A stretch of 41,457 bases of DNA from Pseudomonas sp. MN1F (GCF_009391885.1 NZ_VZII01000045.1:1-41457), one strand, 5' to 3'; shown: positions 33,380 to 41,243, counted from the first letter of the stretch. Program-made: numbers and translations. Notes: generated by a model from the letters alone, not told the origin.

Positions 33380-33485
33380 GACTCGTCATCGCCAGGCACT
33401 TGCACAGGCGACTACGCTTATAACCATTGCTTCACTGCTTTCTTGACGACTGCCCCGACCAAGATCTCCAAGAAGAGGGAACACC

Positions 33486-34637
33486 ATGTCAGTGCACAAG
33501 ACCGCATTGCTCGGCGCCGCAACCGGCGCGCTGCTGGCCAGCGCCGGCCTGCAGGCTGCCGAGATGCCCAAGGCCCTGGGCGCCGGCGAAGGCCGGCTGG
33601 ATATCGTCGCCTGGCCCGGCTACATCGAGCGCGGTGAAAGCGACAAGGCCTATGACTGGGTCACCGGTTTCGAAAAGGAAACCGGCTGCAAGGTCAGCGT
33701 CAAGACTGCGGCCACTTCCGATGAAATGGTCAGCCTGATGACCAAGGGCGGCTACGACCTGGTCACCGCTTCCGGCGACGCCTCGCTGCGCCTGATCGTC
33801 GGCAAGCGCGTACAGCCCATCAACACGGCGCTGATCCCCAACTGGAAAAACATCGACCCGCGCCTGCAGAACGGTGACTGGTACGTGGTCGACAAACAGG
33901 TGTATGGCACGCCGTACCAGTGGGGCCCGAACGTGCTGCTGTACAACACCAATACCTTCAAGCAGCCACCGACCAGCTGGAACGTGGTGTTCGAGCCGCA
34001 GGACCTGCCCGATGGCAAGCCGAACAAAGGCCGCGTGCAGGCGTATGACGGGCCGATCTACATCGCCGACGCGGCGCTGTACCTGAAGACGGCCAAACCC
34101 GAACTGGGCATCAAGGACCCGTACGAACTCAATGAGGCGCAGTACAAGGCCGTGCTCGAACTGCTGCGCCAGCAGCAACCGCTGATTCACCGTTACTGGC
34201 ACGACGCCACCGTGCAGATGAGCGACGTGAAGAACGAAGGCGTGGTCGCCTCCAGTTCGTGGGGCTACATGGTCAATGGCCTGAAGGCCGAGAACCAGCC
34301 AGTGGCCTCGACCATCCCGAAGGAAGGCGCTACCGGCTGGGCCGATACCACCATGCTGCACAGCGAGGCCAAGCACCCCAATTGCGCCTACAAGTGGATG
34401 GACTGGTCGCTGCAACCCAAGGTGCAGGGCGATGTCGCCGCCTGGTTCGGCTCGTTGCCGGCAGTGCCGGCAGCCTGTACCGGCAGTGAACTGCTGGGGG
34501 CTGAAGGGTGCAAGACCAACGGTTTCGACAACTTCGACAAGATCGCCTTCTGGAAAACCCCGCAGGCCCAGGGCGGCAAGTTCGTGCCGTATAGCCGCTG
34601 GACCCAGGATTACATTGCGATCATGGGCGGGCGCTGA
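33486..34637 (+). CDS. Polyamine-type ABC transporter substrate-binding protein
   Basis: A 383-residue periplasmic binding protein of the PotD/PotF/YdcS group. A Sec signal (HKTALLGAATGALLASAGLQA) ends near residue 24. The mature protein shows LDIVAWPGYIERG at its first strand, DLVTASGDASLRLIVG, YGTPYQWGPNVLLYN, and SSWGYMVNGLK in the binding cleft region, a set usual for putrescine/spermidine or GABA-type binders. The C-terminal half has two Cys (AACTGSELLGAEGC) that probably pair. AGAGGGA precedes the ATG. It starts a five-gene operon with order as in E. coli ydcSTUVW; a long REP palindrome separates it from the ATPase gene. Confidence 0.88.
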   Translation: MSVHKTALLGAATGALLASAGLQAAEMPKALGAGEGRLDIVAWPGYIERGESDKAYDWVTGFEKETGCKVSVKTAATSDEMVSLMTKGGYDLVTASGDASLRLIVGKRVQPINTALIPNWKNIDPRLQNGDWYVVDKQVYGTPYQWGPNVLLYNTNTFKQPPTSWNVVFEPQDLPDGKPNKGRVQAYDGPIYIADAALYLKTAKPELGIKDPYELNEAQYKAVLELLRQQQPLIHRYWHDATVQMSDVKNEGVVASSSWGYMVNGLKAENQPVASTIPKEGATGWADTTMLHSEAKHPNCAYKWMDWSLQPKVQGDVAAWFGSLPAVPAACTGSELLGAEGCKTNGFDNFDKIAFWKTPQAQGGKFVPYSRWTQDYIAIMGGR

Positions 34638-34650
34638 CGCCGGTTGATAG

Positions 34651-34698
34651 CCGGTACCGGCCTCTTCACGGGTTTACCCGCGAAGAGGCCGGTACCGG
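34651..34698. repeat. REP palindrome between binding-protein and ATPase genes
   Basis: CCGGTACCGGCCTCTTC (34651-34667) and GAAGAGGCCGGTACCGG (34682-34698) are perfect 17-bp arms; the inner bases also pair (CGGGT/ACCCG) apart from one mismatch. This is a long P. putida-type REP hairpin inside an operon, 13 bp past the first stop. It may protect the upstream mRNA or cut down downstream expression. Confidence 0.88.
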
Positions 34699-34724
34699 AG
34701 ACAGACATTGTTCGGAGCCCATGC

Positions 34725-35765
34725 ATGCCCCTAGCCGTCCAGTTCACCCAGGTTTCCCGCACCTTCGGCGAGGTCAAGGCCGTCGACCAGGTCAGCATCG
34801 ACATCGATGACGGCGAATTCTTCTCCATGCTCGGCCCCTCCGGCTCGGGCAAGACCACCTGCCTGCGCCTGATCGCCGGCTTCGAGCAACCGAACAGCGG
34901 CTCGATCCGCATCCATGGCGTCGAAGCCGCTGGCGTGCCGCCCTACCAGCGCGACGTCAACACCGTGTTTCAGGACTACGCCCTGTTCCCGCACATGAAC
35001 GTGCGCGACAACATCGCCTATGGCCTCAAGGTCAAGGGCGTGGCCAAGGCCGAACGCCATGCCCGCGCCGAAGAAGCGCTGGCCATGGTCGCCCTGGCCG
35101 GCTACGGCGAACGCAAACCGGCGCAGCTTTCCGGCGGCCAGCGCCAGCGCGTGGCCCTGGCCCGCGCCCTGGTCAACCGGCCACGGGTGCTGCTGCTCGA
35201 CGAGCCGCTGGGGGCGCTCGACCTGAAGCTGCGCGAACAGATGCAGGGCGAATTGAAGAAGTTGCAGCGCCAGCTGGGCATCACCTTCATCTTCGTCACC
35301 CACGACCAGACCGAAGCGCTGTCGATGTCGGACCGGGTGGCGGTGTTCAACCGCGGGCGCATCGAGCAGGTCGACACGCCGCGCAACCTGTACATGAAGC
35401 CCGCGACCACCTTCGTCGCCGAATTCGTCGGCACCTCCAACGTCATCCGCGGTGACCTCGCCGAACAGCTCAGTGGCAGTCGCTCACCGTTTTCCATTCG
35501 CCCCGAGCATATCCGCCTGGTGGACATGCCCGGCCAGGCGCAAGACGTGCAAGTCAGCGGCCTGCTGCGCGACATCCAGTACCAGGGCAGTGCCACCCGC
35601 TATGAGGTGCAGCTGGACAGCGGCCAGCTGCTGGCCGTAAGCCACGCCAATGACCGCTGGCAGGCGCAACCACAGCCCTGGCAGGCCGGCCAGCACGTGC
35701 AGCTGCGCTGGCCACGCGAAGCAATGACCGCGCTGCAGGAAACCGTCCTGGCCGAGGCCCGCTGA
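34725..35765 (+). CDS. Polyamine-type ABC transporter ATPase
   Basis: A 346-residue ATPase of the PotA/PotG/YdcT group that powers uptake from the inner face of the membrane. It carries Walker A GPSGSGKTT (37-45), Q-loop VFQDYALFPHM, signature LSGGQRQRVALARAL, Walker B VLLLDEPLGALD, the switch-His THDQTEALS, and a TOBE_2 domain at the C-terminus (about 265-340). The ATG at 34725 has CGGAG 7 bp upstream; an ATG at 34721 is out of frame, and in-frame codons further up fall inside the REP palindrome. The next gene begins 1 bp after its stop. Confidence 0.94.
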   Translation: MPLAVQFTQVSRTFGEVKAVDQVSIDIDDGEFFSMLGPSGSGKTTCLRLIAGFEQPNSGSIRIHGVEAAGVPPYQRDVNTVFQDYALFPHMNVRDNIAYGLKVKGVAKAERHARAEEALAMVALAGYGERKPAQLSGGQRQRVALARALVNRPRVLLLDEPLGALDLKLREQMQGELKKLQRQLGITFIFVTHDQTEALSMSDRVAVFNRGRIEQVDTPRNLYMKPATTFVAEFVGTSNVIRGDLAEQLSGSRSPFSIRPEHIRLVDMPGQAQDVQVSGLLRDIQYQGSATRYEVQLDSGQLLAVSHANDRWQAQPQPWQAGQHVQLRWPREAMTALQETVLAEAR

Positions 35766-35766
35766 C

Positions 35767-36669
35767 ATGCGCCGCGTATCCGACCTGCTGTACCGGCGCC
35801 CCAACCTCTACCTGGCATTGCTGTTGATCCCGCCGCTGACCTGGTTCGGCGCCATCTACCTGGGCTCGCTGCTCAGCTTGCTGTGGCAAGGCTTCTACAC
35901 CTTCGACGACTTCACCATGGCGGTAACCCCGGAGCTGACCCTGGGCAACTTCGCCGCGCTGTTCAACCCGTCCAACTTCGACATCATCCTGCGCACCCTG
36001 GCCATGGCCGTGGCGGTATCGTTGGCCAGTGCGGTGCTGGCCTTCCCGATTGCCTACTACATGGCGCGCTACACCAACGGCAAGACCAAGGCGTTCTTCT
36101 ACATCGCGGTGATGATGCCGATGTGGGCCAGCTACATCGTCAAGACCTACGCCTGGACCCTGCTGCTGGCCAAGGGTGGCGTGGCCCAGTGGTTCGTCCA
36201 GCAGCTGCACCTGGATGCCCTGCTGCAGGCGGTGCTGGCCGTGCCCGGCGTTGGCGGCAGCACGTTGTCGACCTCGCACCTGGGGCGTTTCATGGTGTTC
36301 GTGTACATCTGGCTGCCGTTCATGATCCTGCCGATCCAGGCCTCGCTGGAGCGCCTGCCGCCGTCATTGCTGCAGGCTTCGGCAGACCTGGGGGCCAGGC
36401 CTGGGCAAACGTTCTGGCAGGTGATCCTGCCGCTGTCGATCCCCGGCATTGCCGCCGGCTCGATCTTTACCTTCTCGCTGACCCTGGGTGACTTCATCGT
36501 GCCACAGCTGGTCGGCCCGCCGGGCTACTTCATCGGCAGCATGGTCTATGCCCAGCAAGGGGCGATCGGCAACATGCCGATGGCAGCGGCGTTCACGCTG
36601 GTGCCGATCGTGCTGATCGCGGTGTACCTGTCCATCGTCAAGCGCCTGGGAGCCTTCGATGCACTCTGA
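35767..36669 (+). CDS. Polyamine-type ABC transporter permease, first subunit
   Basis: A 300-residue inner-membrane protein of the PotB/PotH/YdcU group with six predicted helices; the first is about 17-40 (LALLLIPPLTWFGAIYLGSLL). The EAA loop that contacts the ATPase reads LQASADLGARPGQTFWQVILP (about 200-220). A large periplasmic loop between the third and fourth helices contains VPGVGGSTLSTSH. It overlaps the second permease gene by 11 bp and follows the ATPase gene by 1 bp. Confidence 0.92.
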   Translation: MRRVSDLLYRRPNLYLALLLIPPLTWFGAIYLGSLLSLLWQGFYTFDDFTMAVTPELTLGNFAALFNPSNFDIILRTLAMAVAVSLASAVLAFPIAYYMARYTNGKTKAFFYIAVMMPMWASYIVKTYAWTLLLAKGGVAQWFVQQLHLDALLQAVLAVPGVGGSTLSTSHLGRFMVFVYIWLPFMILPIQASLERLPPSLLQASADLGARPGQTFWQVILPLSIPGIAAGSIFTFSLTLGDFIVPQLVGPPGYFIGSMVYAQQGAIGNMPMAAAFTLVPIVLIAVYLSIVKRLGAFDAL

Positions 36670-37465
36670 AAAAGCGTCTGTCGGCCTGCGCCTGGCGGCC
36701 TGGGGCGGGTTGCTGTTCCTGCATTTCCCGATCCTGATCATCTTCCTGTACGCCTTCAACACCGAAGACGCGGCATTCAGCTTCCCGCCCAAGGGTTTTA
36801 CCTTCAACTGGTTTGCCGTGGCCTTCGCCCGCCCCGACGTGCTCGAAGCCATCAAGCTGTCGCTGCAGGTGGCCTGCCTGGCCACGCTGATCGCGCTGGT
36901 GCTCGGCACCCTCGCCTCGGCGGCGCTGTACCGGCGCAGCTTCTTCGGCAAGGAAAGCATCTCGCTGATGCTGATCCTGCCGATCGCCCTGCCCGGCATC
37001 ATCACCGGCATCGCCCTGCTCTCGGCCTTCAAGCGCCTGGGGATAGAGCCCGGCGTGTTCACCATCGTGATAGGCCATGCCACGTTCTGCGTGGTGATCG
37101 TCTACAACAACGTCATCGCCCGCCTGCGGCGCACCTCGCAGAGCCTGATCGAGGCGTCCATGGACCTCGGTGCCGACGGCTGGCAGACCTTTCGCTACAT
37201 CATCCTGCCCAACCTCGGCTCGGCCCTGCTGGCCGGCGGCATGCTGGCGTTCGCCCTGTCATTCGACGAGATCATCGTCACCACCTTCACCGCCGGCCAC
37301 GAGCGCACCCTGCCGATCTGGCTGCTCAACCAGCTCAGCCGCCCGCGCGACGTGCCGGTGACCAACGTGGTCGCCATGCTGGTGATGCTGGTGACCATGT
37401 TGCCGATCCTCGGCGCCTATTACCTGACCCGTGGCGGCGAAAGCGTTGCGGGCAGCGGCAAATGA
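36659..37465 (+). CDS. Polyamine-type ABC transporter permease, second subunit
   Basis: A 268-residue inner-membrane protein of the PotC/PotI/YdcV group with six predicted helices and an EAA loop, LIEASMDLGADGWQTFRYIILP (about 163-184), meeting the ATPase. FNTEDAAFSFPPKGFTFNWF after helix 1 is typical of the family. Translation is coupled with the first permease (11-bp overlap), and it ends next to the dehydrogenase gene, which may start 17 bp later. Confidence 0.92.
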   Translation: MHSEKASVGLRLAAWGGLLFLHFPILIIFLYAFNTEDAAFSFPPKGFTFNWFAVAFARPDVLEAIKLSLQVACLATLIALVLGTLASAALYRRSFFGKESISLMLILPIALPGIITGIALLSAFKRLGIEPGVFTIVIGHATFCVVIVYNNVIARLRRTSQSLIEASMDLGADGWQTFRYIILPNLGSALLAGGMLAFALSFDEIIVTTFTAGHERTLPIWLLNQLSRPRDVPVTNVVAMLVMLVTMLPILGAYYLTRGGESVAGSGK

Positions 37466-37482
37466 CCCCCAAGGAGTCCTCC

Positions 37483-38907
37483 ATGCAAAGCAAAATGCTG
37501 ATCAACGGCACGCTGGTCGCGGGCGATGGCCCGACCTGGACCGTGCTCAACCCCGCCGAGGGCAGCGCCCTGGCGCAGATCAACGAAGCTACCGAGGCTC
37601 AGGTCGATAGCGCCGTGCGCGCCGCCGACCAGGCTTTCGACAGCTGGTCACAAACCAGCCCCAAGGAGCGCTCCCTGGCGCTACTGGCCCTGGCCGATAC
37701 CATCGAAGCCCATGGCGATGAATTGGCCCGGCTGGAGTCGCAGAACTGCGGCAAGCCGTTCGCTGCCGCCCTGAACGACGAAATCCCGGCCATCGCCGAC
37801 GTGTTCCGTTACTTCGCCGGGGCCGCCCGCTGCCTTGGCGGCTCGGCGGCAGGCGAATACCTGCCGGGCCATACCTCGATGATCCGCCGCGACCCGCTGG
37901 GCGTGGTGGCCTCGATCGCGCCGTGGAACTACCCGCTGATGATGCTGGCGTGGAAGATCGCCCCCGCCTTGGCGGCCGGCAATACCGTGGTCATCAAACC
38001 CTCCGAATTGACCCCGTTGACCGCCTTGCGCCTGGGCGAGCTGGCGAAGGGCCTGTTGCCACCTGGCGTGCTCAACATCCTGTTCGGCCGCGGGCAGACG
38101 GTCGGCAACCCACTGGTTACCCACCCCAAGGTGCGCATGGTCTCGCTGACCGGTTCCATTCCCACTGGCGCGCACATCATTGGCGCCACCGCCAGCAGTG
38201 TGAAACGCATGCACATGGAGCTGGGCGGCAAAGCGCCGGTGCTGGTGTTCGACGACGCCGATATCGATGCAGCGATCGACGGCATCCGCACGTTCAGTTT
38301 CTACAACGCCGGCCAGGACTGCACCGCAGCCTGTCGCCTGTATGTGCAGGCGGGGATCTACGAGCGCTTCGTCGAGCGCCTGGGCAAGGCCGTTTCCAGC
38401 CTCAAGGCAGGCGTGCAGGATGCCGAAGATACAGAACTCGGCCCACTGATCAGCGCCCAGCACCGCGACAAGGTGGCTGGCCTGGTCCAGCGCGCCATCG
38501 CCCAGCCGCATATCCGCCTGGTGACGGGCGGCAAGGTGATTGCGGGGGATGGCTTCTTCTTCGAACCGACCGTGCTGGCCGACGCCTTGCAGGATGACGA
38601 GATCGTTCGCAACGAGGTGTTCGGCCCGGTGGTCTCGGTGACCCGCTTCAGCACCGAGGAGCAGGCGCTGGAATGGGCCAACGATTCCGAATACGGCCTG
38701 GCCTCATCGGTGTGGACCCGCGACACCGGCCGCGCCCACCGCCTGGCGGCGCGGTTGCAGTATGGCTGCACCTGGGTCAATACCCACTTCATGCTGGTCA
38801 GCGAAATGCCCCATGGCGGGCAGAAGCACTCGGGGTATGGCAAGGACATGTCGATGTATGGGCTGGAGGATTACACCTGTGTGCGGCATGTGATGATCAA
38901 GCATTGA
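37483..38907 (+). CDS. patD: Gamma-aminobutyraldehyde-type NAD-dependent dehydrogenase
   Basis: A 474-residue aldehyde dehydrogenase. It should oxidise 4-aminobutanal, the product of putrescine transamination, to GABA. Visible are the oxyanion Asn149 in APWNYP, the general base Glu246 in MELGGKAP, and the nucleophile Cys280 in NAGQDCTAACR. Its position after a PotD-like transporter matches E. coli ydcW/patD. ATG 37483 with AAGGAG 6 bp upstream is preferred to ATG 37462, which overlaps the permease stop by 4 bp. Related aldehydes such as betaine aldehyde remain possible substrates. Confidence 0.85.
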   Translation: MQSKMLINGTLVAGDGPTWTVLNPAEGSALAQINEATEAQVDSAVRAADQAFDSWSQTSPKERSLALLALADTIEAHGDELARLESQNCGKPFAAALNDEIPAIADVFRYFAGAARCLGGSAAGEYLPGHTSMIRRDPLGVVASIAPWNYPLMMLAWKIAPALAAGNTVVIKPSELTPLTALRLGELAKGLLPPGVLNILFGRGQTVGNPLVTHPKVRMVSLTGSIPTGAHIIGATASSVKRMHMELGGKAPVLVFDDADIDAAIDGIRTFSFYNAGQDCTAACRLYVQAGIYERFVERLGKAVSSLKAGVQDAEDTELGPLISAQHRDKVAGLVQRAIAQPHIRLVTGGKVIAGDGFFFEPTVLADALQDDEIVRNEVFGPVVSVTRFSTEEQALEWANDSEYGLASSVWTRDTGRAHRLAARLQYGCTWVNTHFMLVSEMPHGGQKHSGYGKDMSMYGLEDYTCVRHVMIKH

Positions 38908-38965
38908 AGGCAATGCCTGGATTGAGGCTTGGACCTCAAACCAGGCGCTTTCCTACATTGCCTTC
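38906..38965 (+). terminator. Long hairpin at the end of the transporter/dehydrogenase operon
   Basis: GAAGGCAATG (38906-38915, overlapping the stop codon) pairs with CATTGCCTTC (38956-38965). Inside it CCTGG pairs with CCAGG and TTGAGG with CCTCAA around a CTTGGA loop. That gives 21 pairs with a 10-nt bulge. No T tract follows, so it may act with Rho or stabilise the 3' end. Confidence 0.55.
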
Positions 38966-39034
38966 AGCCCATTCCTGATCTTGCTTCCATTACTTTGTGA
39001 TCATCGAAAACACACGATCAGGAAGCCAGAAGGC

Positions 39035-39217
39035 ATGGAATATCGGGGACACCGAGCAATAGTGAAATACAGCAAAGAGGATCGCTTATGGGTGGGGCAT
39101 CTTTGCACCACCCGCGATATCGTCGGGTTTCATACCCGATCACGTCGAACGCTTTCTGCAGCCTTCAAAGAAGCGGTGGATGACTATCTGGAAGTCAAAC
39201 ACCAAGTCCGGATGTAA
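39035..39217 (+). CDS. HicB-like antitoxin-family fragment (orphan)
   Basis: A 60-residue protein matching the N-terminal partial RNase-H-like domain of HicB antitoxins: MEYRGHRAIVKYSKEDRLWVGHLCTTRDIVGFHTRSRRTLSAAFKEAVDDYLEV. Usual HicB proteins are about 100-130 residues with a C-terminal DNA-binding domain; that part is missing. No hicA toxin gene is visible on either side (127 bp upstream, a REP pair downstream). It may be a relic of a toxin-antitoxin pair or a single-domain regulator. AAGG and GGAAG lie before the ATG. Confidence 0.7.
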   Translation: MEYRGHRAIVKYSKEDRLWVGHLCTTRDIVGFHTRSRRTLSAAFKEAVDDYLEVKHQVRM

Positions 39218-39226
39218 CGCAACCCT

Positions 39227-39341
39227 TGTGGGAGCCGCGCTTGCCGGCGATGGGCCGCGAAGCGGCCCCACGATCTCAAGGTTGTTGCATAAATTGCCGG
39301 GGCCGCTTTGCGGCCCATCGCCGGCAAGCGCGGCTCCCACA
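39227..39341. repeat. Large REP pair (BIME): 43-bp inverted arms
   Basis: Arm 1 at 39227-39269 and arm 2 at 39299-39341 match at 42 of 43 positions, with a 29-bp spacer. Each arm starts TGTGGGAGCCGCGCTTGCCG and ends in its own short GC hairpin (GGGCCGC...GCGGCCCC). It lies between the converging HicB-like gene and the reductase gene, so it is both a REP doublet and a likely two-way transcription barrier. Confidence 0.9.
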
Positions 39342-39357
39342 GGGTCTACGGCCCTTA

Positions 39358-40464
39358 TCAATCGCGCAAATCCGACTCGTGAATCGGGTTGGCGCGGCTG
39401 GTCGCCCGTTGATACTGCGCAGGCCAAGTGGCCTTGTTACCGCCCAGATCATCATCGGCATGCAGCGGCCAGTAAGGATCGCGTAGCAGCTCCCGCGCCA
39501 GGAAGATCACGTCGGCCTGCCCGGTGCGCAGAATATGCTCGGCCTGGGCCGGTTCAGTGATCATGCCGACGGTACCGGTGGCGATTTCCGCCTCCTTGCG
39601 CACGCGCTCGGCGAAGCGAGTTTGGTAACCAGGGCCGGTGGGGATTTCGGCGTTGACCGAAGTACCACCGGAAGACACATCGATCAGGTCGACACCCAGC
39701 ACCCGCAGCCGACGGGCCAGTTCCACGGTTTCATCCGGGTTCCAGCCATCCTCAACCCAGTCGGTCGCCGATACCCTGACAAACAGCGGCAATTCAGCCG
39801 GCCAGACGCTGCGCACCGCTTCGACCACTTGCAGGGTCAGGCGGATACGGTTCTCGAAGCAGCTGCCATATTCATCGCGGCGCTGGTTGCTCAGCGGTGA
39901 AAGGAACTGGTGCAGCAGATAACCATGGGCGGCGTGGATTTCGACTACCTTGAAGCCGGCCTTGAGCGCCCGCTCGGTCGAGGCGACGAAGGCGTTGATC
40001 ACGTCCTGAATCTCGTCCTTGCTCAACTCGCGTGGTGGTGTGTGTTGCGGATCGAAGGCAATCTTCGACGGCCCCACGGGCTGCCAGCCGCCGTCTTCGA
40101 GCTTCACACTGCCCTGCTTGCCCAGCCACGGCCGATAGGTACTGGCCTTGCGCCCGGCGTGGGCCAGCTGGATACCGGGGACGGCGCCTTGAGCGGTGAT
40201 GAAACGGGTAATGCGCTGCAACGGGGCAATCTGGTCGTCGTTCCACAGGCCGAGGTCTTCGGCAGTGATGCGACCATCGGCAGTCACCGCGACGGCTTCG
40301 CTGATGACCAGGCCAGCGCCACCCACGGCGCGGCTGCCCAAGTGAACAAGATGCCAATCGTTGGCCAGGCCATCGACGGCGGAATACTGGCACATCGGCG
40401 AGACCGCGATGCGGTTGGGCAGCGTCAGCTGACGCAGGGTGTAAGGCTCGAGCAGCAGGCTCAT
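39358..40464 (-). CDS. NADH:flavin oxidoreductase, Old Yellow Enzyme family (YqjM/XenA-like)
   Basis: A 368-residue FMN enzyme that reduces activated C=C bonds, and in relatives nitro compounds, with NAD(P)H. It belongs to the YqjM/XenA class: redox-tuning Cys25 in SPMCQYSAVDG, IQLAHAGRKA near the FMN, and the substrate-binding pair His177/His180 in EIHAAHGYLLHQF, followed by the SPLSNQRRDEYG segment. The C-terminus ends with the Arg-containing RANPIHESDLRD. GGAGGTG precedes the ATG. It stands alone on the minus strand. The real substrate is unknown; several paralogues are usual in P. putida. Confidence 0.9.
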   Translation of the reverse strand: MSLLLEPYTLRQLTLPNRIAVSPMCQYSAVDGLANDWHLVHLGSRAVGGAGLVISEAVAVTADGRITAEDLGLWNDDQIAPLQRITRFITAQGAVPGIQLAHAGRKASTYRPWLGKQGSVKLEDGGWQPVGPSKIAFDPQHTPPRELSKDEIQDVINAFVASTERALKAGFKVVEIHAAHGYLLHQFLSPLSNQRRDEYGSCFENRIRLTLQVVEAVRSVWPAELPLFVRVSATDWVEDGWNPDETVELARRLRVLGVDLIDVSSGGTSVNAEIPTGPGYQTRFAERVRKEAEIATGTVGMITEPAQAEHILRTGQADVIFLARELLRDPYWPLHADDDLGGNKATWPAQYQRATSRANPIHESDLRD

Positions 40465-40723
40465 GAGGGCACCTCCCAAGGACTCCAATGGTGATCCGGC
40501 CCGGACACTCAAGTGCACATCCCTGGCCCGATGCCGGTCATTAATCAGACTAGACCAGATTGGTGGGGGGGAAGGTTCAGTGGGATTGCTGACTGGTCCG
40601 ACGCATGTATCAGACGTTTCCTACGCATATGAACTGGCGGTGCCTGGCTGAGGAAAATATCCTACAAGCCCTGTCGACTCGCGTCTGATTGTCCCTGGAA
40701 ACACCGCCCTTTAGGCTTTTCGT
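40465..40723. other. Intergenic region with upstream repeats and candidate promoter
   Basis: No gene is supported here. TAGACC at 40551-40556, 87 bp before the reductase start, resembles a half-site of the NemR type from memory only. Two related 14-mers, TCCGACGCATGTAT (40597-40610) and TCCTACGCATATGA (40619-40632), are 22 bp apart, about two helical turns, as for an activator. TTGTCC (40689-40694) and TAGGCT (40712-40717), spaced 17 bp, form a candidate sigma-70 promoter pointing at the small gene at 40917. Confidence 0.4.
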
Positions 40724-40916
40724 GTCGCTGAAAACATCAGCGATGCGGGTGTGGAAACCCGGACAATCTTCAAGTGCCTGTCGTAATGGCAGCTGTACAC
40801 GGGAGGCCGTATGGCCTACCGGGGTTCCTTGAAGACCGGTTTTCCACCCCGTGTACAGTTGCCGCCCTTCGTGTGGAAACGGCGGTGGCAACTCCTTTAA
40901 TCTTCAAGGAATTGCT
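40724..40916 (+). ncRNA. Structured 5' leader, candidate cis-regulatory RNA
   Basis: A leader of about 190 nt before the gene at 40917. It holds a hairpin TCGCTGA/TCAGCGA (40725-40743), segment A (40751-40774), an inverted repeat GGCAGCTGTACACGGG (40788-40803) with CCCGTGTACAGTTGCC (40848-40863), a hairpin AGGCC/GGCCT (40804-40817), segment B (40825-40847), a hairpin GTTGCCGCC/GGTGGCAAC (40858-40892) and segment C with the Shine-Dalgarno (40901-40911). B can pair with A (GTGGAAA.CCGG and TCTTCAAG). It can pair instead with C (TTCCTTGAAGA with TCTTCAAGGAA, 11 perfect pairs), which covers AAGGA. This is an anti-SD switch layout. I know no named family for it. Confidence 0.55.
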
Positions 40917-41198
40917 ATGAAAAAGATCGTCCCCGATCCACCCCATCATTTCGACCTTCCCTCCGACAAGACCCTCACCAACGCCGTCAGCGAGGGCATC
41001 GTGCCCATCGACCACGTGGTGATGAACGTCACCCATTACCTGATGCTTGCCTACAACCATTGCCACCGAACCCTCGATGCCATCGAAGATGACCGCACCC
41101 GGGAATCGCTGGTGAATGGGCTGCGTGCCATGCAGATTGCATGGGGCCAGGCGGATGCGCTGTCACTGGCCTTGGAGCGGAGTACCAACCTTCATTGA
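40917..41198 (+). CDS. Small uncharacterised Pseudomonas protein (MKKIVPDPP type)
   Basis: A 93-residue soluble helical protein. The start MKKIVPDPPHHFDLP is the kind shared by a set of short P. putida-group proteins, and the rest is two or three helices (DHVVMNVTHYLMLAYNHCHRTLDAI, ESLVNGLRAMQIAWGQADALSLALE). No signal, membrane helix or catalytic motif is visible. ATG 40917 has AAGGA 6 bp upstream, and the leader before it can pair with that site. The neighbouring DUF3077-like gene on the same strand and a REP between them suggest one small accessory locus. The function is unknown. Confidence 0.65.
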   Translation: MKKIVPDPPHHFDLPSDKTLTNAVSEGIVPIDHVVMNVTHYLMLAYNHCHRTLDAIEDDRTRESLVNGLRAMQIAWGQADALSLALERSTNLH

Positions 41199-41211
41199 GG
41201 TTGGAGTTGCG

Positions 41212-41243
41212 GGCCTCTTCGCGGGTAAACCCGCGAAGAGGCC
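41212..41243. repeat. Perfect REP palindrome
   Basis: GGCCTCTTCGCGGGT (41212-41226), AA, ACCCGCGAAGAGGCC (41229-41243): 15-bp perfect arms, the cleanest copy of the REP core in the window. It sits 13 bp after the stop of the small gene and 36 bp before the next start. Confidence 0.92.

Noticed and set aside
33395..33412. Sigma-54 promoter before the transporter operon (GGCACTTGCA-like)
   Set aside because: The GG and GC elements are 11 bases apart instead of 10, so it does not fit the -24/-12 rule.
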